Source: Merdiplasma sp905207905
GTDB taxonomy: Bacteria; Bacillota; Clostridia; Lachnospirales; Lachnospiraceae
Direction: 5' to 3'
Length of the DNA: 6,958 nucleotides
Assembly: GCA_902475025.1 (NCBI GenBank)
Contig: CABRXX010000097.1
Coordinates: forward strand, 1 to 6,958
In this document: one piece after another, positions 4,839-6,958 of the stretch
How positions within the stretch are numbered: position 1 is the stretch's first letter
Layout: each line of letters begins with the position of its first letter
Translations under genes and position numbers: made by a program
Notes under the pieces: generated by a model
What the model saw: only the letters and a program-made list of their open reading frames with translations
What the model was told of the DNA's origin: nothing
Database searches by the model: none

Positions 4839-6074
4839 TCAGACTGCTTTCTTTAAAATGTAATTGTAAATCTTCTTGTACGTATTTGCAGTGTAATGAA
4901 TCCCATCTGTAGTGGAAAACCCGCTTTTCATTAAATAGGTATAGCTGTCAATATAGCTTTTCCCAAATTCCTTCTTTAATCTTGCGTTGAATGACTTAAT
5001 ATGGGAATTCTTCACATAAGGGGACTGAGCATCCTTTACCGGATTCACAGAAAGGAAATAAAACTTTGTATCCGGAAATTCCTTCATCAGGCTTTTATAA
5101 TAGCTAATATATCGTTCGATATTCCCATAGTCATTGACGCCAAAGGCAAAGACCACCTTCAGTTTTGGATTACCGGCCAGATACTGACGCACCTTCGGGC
5201 CTGCCACTGATTTCAGCCAATCATAACCCATAGACACCTTTCCAATGAATTTTGTCTTGGTGGTGGATACGGCCTGATCCATCCCAACCGTTCTGGAGTC
5301 TCCCACGATCAGATATTCTCCGGAAAACTTCAGCGGCTTTACCTTCTTCCCGGAAGCATCCAGATAATATCCATCCACCTTGCAGTTCACTTTCCGGGCG
5401 CCGTCTTTCCCTACATAGTAATCTCCTACCCACTGGCTTTTTGCCATGGCTCCGTTTTTCCCGAGGTAATAGTACTTTCCCTTATACTTTACCCACTTAT
5501 TTTTGTAACGGACCCCATCCTTGCCAAAAAAGTAGCGTGTTCCTTTCTGGGTCAACCAGATATTGGTTCTCCTCGCCCCGTCGGCTCCCACATAATAGTA
5601 CTTCCCTCCTGTGCAAACCTGTCTGCTGGAGGCCATCACTCCATTTTCCAAGAAATAATAGTACTTATTATTTTTTTTGATCCACTCTTTTTCCGCGCGA
5701 ACACCGCTGCTCTTAAGATAATACTTTTTGTTCTTTAAACTGAGCCAGCGTCCGTAATATACCTGCCCCTTGCTGTTGGCATAATACTGGTTTTTCTGAT
5801 AAGTAAACCAACCGGTTTCCACATATCCATCGGAGGCAAAATAGTAAATCTTTCCGCCAATAGAATGCCATCTATTTTTGGCATATTTTCCGTTCTTATA
5901 ACGATAACGGCGTCCCTTTGCGTTCTCCACGAATTTTCCCGTGCTTACTTTACTGCTTTTGGCTTTTGCAATTACATTGGTGGCTGCTTCCGTACGATTT
6001 ACCGGCACTAGCAGAAAGGCGGCTGCTAAAGAAAACAGCAGCAAAATCTTTTTGCATTTTTTTAAACTTTTCAC
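4839..6074 (-). CDS. Secreted SGNH-family hydrolase with cell-wall-binding repeats
   Basis: 411 residues from a GTG start. A basic N-terminus and hydrophobic core (about 10-25) followed by TEAAT near 28-32 form a signal peptide; no lipobox is seen. Residues about 50-245 are nine or ten ~20-residue units rich in Trp, Tyr and Gly (pattern GxYYYxxxxGxxxxxxW), like choline- or glucan-binding repeats that hold proteins on the wall or on carbohydrate. Residues about 251-411 are an SGNH/GDSL-type hydrolase: block I GDSR with nucleophile Ser260, GVND with Asn314, and DGIH with Asp390 and His393. Such enzymes act on ester bonds, often acetyl groups of glycans; the substrate is unknown, and acting on peptidoglycan or polysaccharide is only an inference. 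The catalytic set appears complete. It is a single-gene unit with its own promoter, lying between the tRNA terminator and the inverted repeat. Confidence 0.87.
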   Translation of the reverse strand: MKSLKKCKKILLLFSLAAAFLLVPVNRTEAATNVIAKAKSSKVSTGKFVENAKGRRYRYKNGKYAKNRWHSIGGKIYYFASDGYVETGWFTYQKNQYYANSKGQVYYGRWLSLKNKKYYLKSSGVRAEKEWIKKNNKYYYFLENGVMASSRQVCTGGKYYYVGADGARRTNIWLTQKGTRYFFGKDGVRYKNKWVKYKGKYYYLGKNGAMAKSQWVGDYYVGKDGARKVNCKVDGYYLDASGKKVKPLKFSGEYLIVGDSRTVGMDQAVSTTKTKFIGKVSMGYDWLKSVAGPKVRQYLAGNPKLKVVFAFGVNDYGNIERYISYYKSLMKEFPDTKFYFLSVNPVKDAQSPYVKNSHIKSFNARLKKEFGKSYIDSYTYLMKSGFSTTDGIHYTANTYKKIYNYILKKAV

Positions 6075-6079
6075 AGTGT

Positions 6080-6086
6080 CTCCTTT
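6080..6086 (-). promoter_or_regulatory. Ribosome binding site fixing the hydrolase GTG start
   Basis: The minus strand reads AAAGGAG, then five bases, then GTG (6072-6074). The alternative in-frame ATG at 6101 has only A/T-rich sequence and no ribosome binding site upstream. Starting at the GTG also gives a normal signal peptide beginning with basic residues (VKSLKKCKK). Confidence 0.85.
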
Positions 6087-6127
6087 ACGGTTCGTAATCA
6101 TAATGTAATTTTTTTGTAATCTTTTTT

Positions 6128-6156
6128 ACTATAACGCAAAAAGCCTGTTTTGTCAA
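6128..6156 (-). promoter_or_regulatory. Promoter of the SGNH hydrolase gene
   Basis: The minus strand has TTGACA (6151-6156), a 17-base spacer and TATAGT (6128-6133). Initiation is predicted near 6121, about 46 bases upstream of the GTG start. With the upstream tRNA terminator, this makes the gene an independent unit. Confidence 0.85.
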
Positions 6157-6306
6157 ATTTTTCCCTGTAGTACCGTCCGGCTTCACAGGCCGTAAAAACT
6201 AAAACAGCGGCTGGAAATATTCCAACATTCTGTTAGATCGGTGGCAAGGAAGCATTCGCTTCATCAGGAATTGTATCCTTCCCATATCAAAAAAATAATC
6301 CGTATC

Positions 6307-6365
6307 AAAAAATAAAAGAGGGAATGTTGCAAAATTCACCAAAATTCGTGTTTTGCAGCATCCCC
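6307..6365 (-). terminator. Intrinsic terminator of the tRNA array
   Basis: On the minus strand, GGGGATGCTGCAAAA (6365-6351) pairs with TTTTGCAACATTCCC (6334-6320) over about 15 positions with one G-U pair and one C-A mismatch. CAC/GTG can extend the stem into the loop. A U-rich tract (TCTTTTATTTTTTG) follows directly. It sits eight bases downstream of tRNA-Leu, the last gene of the array. Confidence 0.9.
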
Positions 6366-6372
6366 TTATGAA

Positions 6373-6453
6373 TGCGGATAACAGGACTTGAACCTGCACG
6401 TCATGGACACCAGAACCTAAATCTGGCGCGTCTGCCAATTCCGCCATATCCGC
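6373..6453 (-). tRNA. tRNA-Leu (anticodon UAG)
   Basis: 81 bases including the discriminator A. The acceptor stem GCGGATA/TATCCGC is perfect. The anticodon arm CCAGA-TTTAGGT-TCTGG gives UAG, reading CUA and other CUN codons. A class II long variable arm is present (GTC-CAT-GAC), as expected for leucine, and the T-arm has TTCAAGT. CCA is not encoded. It is the last tRNA of the array and is followed by the terminator. Confidence 0.96.
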
Positions 6454-6529
6454 TTATTTCAAACCTTATTCTAATAGCAAAACGCTGCCCAAAAATCAGC
6501 CGGAAAGCATCTTTCGGACAGCATCTTCA

Positions 6530-6602
6530 TGAGACATCGGGGATTCGAACCCCGGACAACTTGATTAAAAGTCAAGTGCTCTACCGACTGAGCTAATATC
6601 CC
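6530..6602 (-). tRNA. tRNA-Lys (anticodon UUU)
   Basis: 73 bases with discriminator A. The acceptor GGGATAT pairs with ATGTCTC through two G-U pairs, the anticodon arm CTTGA-CTTTTAA-TCAAG gives UUU, and the T-arm is CCGGG-GTTCGAAT-CCCCG-like. CCA is not encoded. The 76-bp gap to tRNA-Leu contains a weak hairpin (CCGAAAG-ATG-CTTTCCGG on the minus strand) followed by a short T-run, perhaps partial attenuation or a processing site. Confidence 0.96.
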
Positions 6603-6623
6603 ATAATATGGCAAATCGCCAAG

Positions 6624-6695
6624 CTGGGCTAGCTGGATTCGAACCAGCGAATGCAGGAGTCAAAGTCCTGTGCCTTACCGCTTGGCGATAGCCCA
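6624..6695 (-). tRNA. tRNA-Gln (anticodon UUG)
   Basis: 72 bases with discriminator G. The acceptor TGGGCTA/TAGCCCA has the weak U1-A72 pair typical of bacterial tRNA-Gln. The anticodon arm CAGGA-CTTTGAC-TCCTG gives UUG, and the T-arm has TTCGAAT. CCA is not encoded. It lies 21 bases upstream of tRNA-Lys in the same orientation. Confidence 0.96.
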
Positions 6696-6704
6696 TTAAT
6701 GTAG

Positions 6705-6779
6705 GGTGGATAAAGGGATTCGAACCCTTGGCCTCCAGAGCCACAATCTGGCGCGCTAACCAGCTGCGCTATACCCACC
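6705..6779 (-). tRNA. tRNA-His (anticodon GUG)
   Basis: 75 bases including the extra 5' G(-1) that faces discriminator C73, the identity mark for histidyl-tRNA synthetase. The acceptor GTGGGTA pairs with TATCCAC, and the anticodon arm CCAGA-TTGTGGC-TCTGG gives GUG. CCA is not encoded. Only nine bases separate it from tRNA-Gln. Confidence 0.95.
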
Positions 6780-6827
6780 ATAATGGTTTCGTTTCAAACC
6801 TGTATAAAATTTTCTTTTTCAAGAAAA

Positions 6828-6901
<74 letters not shown>

Positions 6902-6904
6902 ACA

Positions 6905-6958
6905 AGCGGGTGATGGGAATCGAACCCACGTATCTAGCTTGGAAGGCTAGTGTTCTAC
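6905..6958 (-). tRNA. tRNA-Gly (anticodon UCC), 5' part beyond right edge
   Basis: 54 bases of the 3' portion are present. The anticodon arm CTAGC-CTTCCAA-GCTAG gives UCC, the T-arm has TTCGATT, and the 3' acceptor strand CACCCGC is followed by discriminator T, usual for bacterial glycine tRNA. The first ~20 bases lie outside the window. CCA is not encoded. Three bases separate it from tRNA-Arg, so the array and its promoter continue to the right. Confidence 0.93.

Noticed and set aside
5252..5680. A 142-codon plus-strand frame opposite the hydrolase repeats
   Set aside because: Antisense to a clear secreted protein; its composition reflects the complementary Tyr/Lys/Gly codons.
6249..6262. 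GAAGC-ATTC-GCTTC hairpin upstream of the hydrolase promoter
   Set aside because: Only five base pairs, no U-tract and no partner features; likely chance.
6199..6447. A short minus-strand frame beginning MAELADAPDLGSG
   Set aside because: This is the well-known spurious translation of a tRNA-Leu gene; the frame runs through tRNA-Leu and its terminator.

Overview
The window looks like chromosomal core DNA from a Gram-positive Clostridia-type Firmicute, most likely a Lachnospiraceae-like gut anaerobe. That is inferred from the character of the S12, S7 and EF-G proteins, AGGAGG-type ribosome binding sites, TTGACA/TATAAT promoters, a secreted protein with choline/glucan-binding-type wall repeats, and a tRNA array in which no tRNA encodes its CCA end. 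No phage, transposase, CRISPR or defence genes are visible.

Layout. From 3355 down to 1, on the minus strand, lies the str operon in the order rpsL (S12), rpsG (S7), fusA (EF-G); fusA runs off the left edge after 650 codons. A consensus promoter at 3467-3495 starts it, so here the operon is not a downstream extension of rpoBC. Both internal spacers are long: 323 bp between rpsL and rpsG, with a perfect 14-bp palindrome but no credible gene, and 187 bp between rpsG and fusA, almost filled by a repeat-built element bounded by two identical 37-bp copies. Divergently, from a promoter at 3567-3595, runs a VanZ-family membrane protein (3655-4662) with an unusual Tyr/Pro/Asn/Gly-rich repetitive tail. 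It converges on a secreted SGNH-hydrolase protein (minus, 4839-6074) with about nine or ten wall-binding repeats. The 176 bp between their stop codons hold two sets of inverted repeats, probably a shared bidirectional 3' structure. From 6373 to the right edge is a minus-strand tRNA array, in transcription order Gly(UCC, partial), Arg(UCU), His(GUG), Gln(UUG), Lys(UUU), Leu(UAG), closed by a strong intrinsic terminator at 6307-6365. The 150 bp between that terminator and the hydrolase promoter (6157-6306) show only a short 5-bp hairpin.

How the parts relate. The str operon and the tRNA array both serve translation. The VanZ-like and SGNH proteins both act at the cell surface, but they are convergent, separately promoted units and nothing in the sequence shows that they cooperate. 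I see no convincing new multi-gene system. The parts least explained by known genes are the repeat element between rpsG and fusA, the nested inverted repeat between the convergent genes, and the repetitive tail of the VanZ-like protein.
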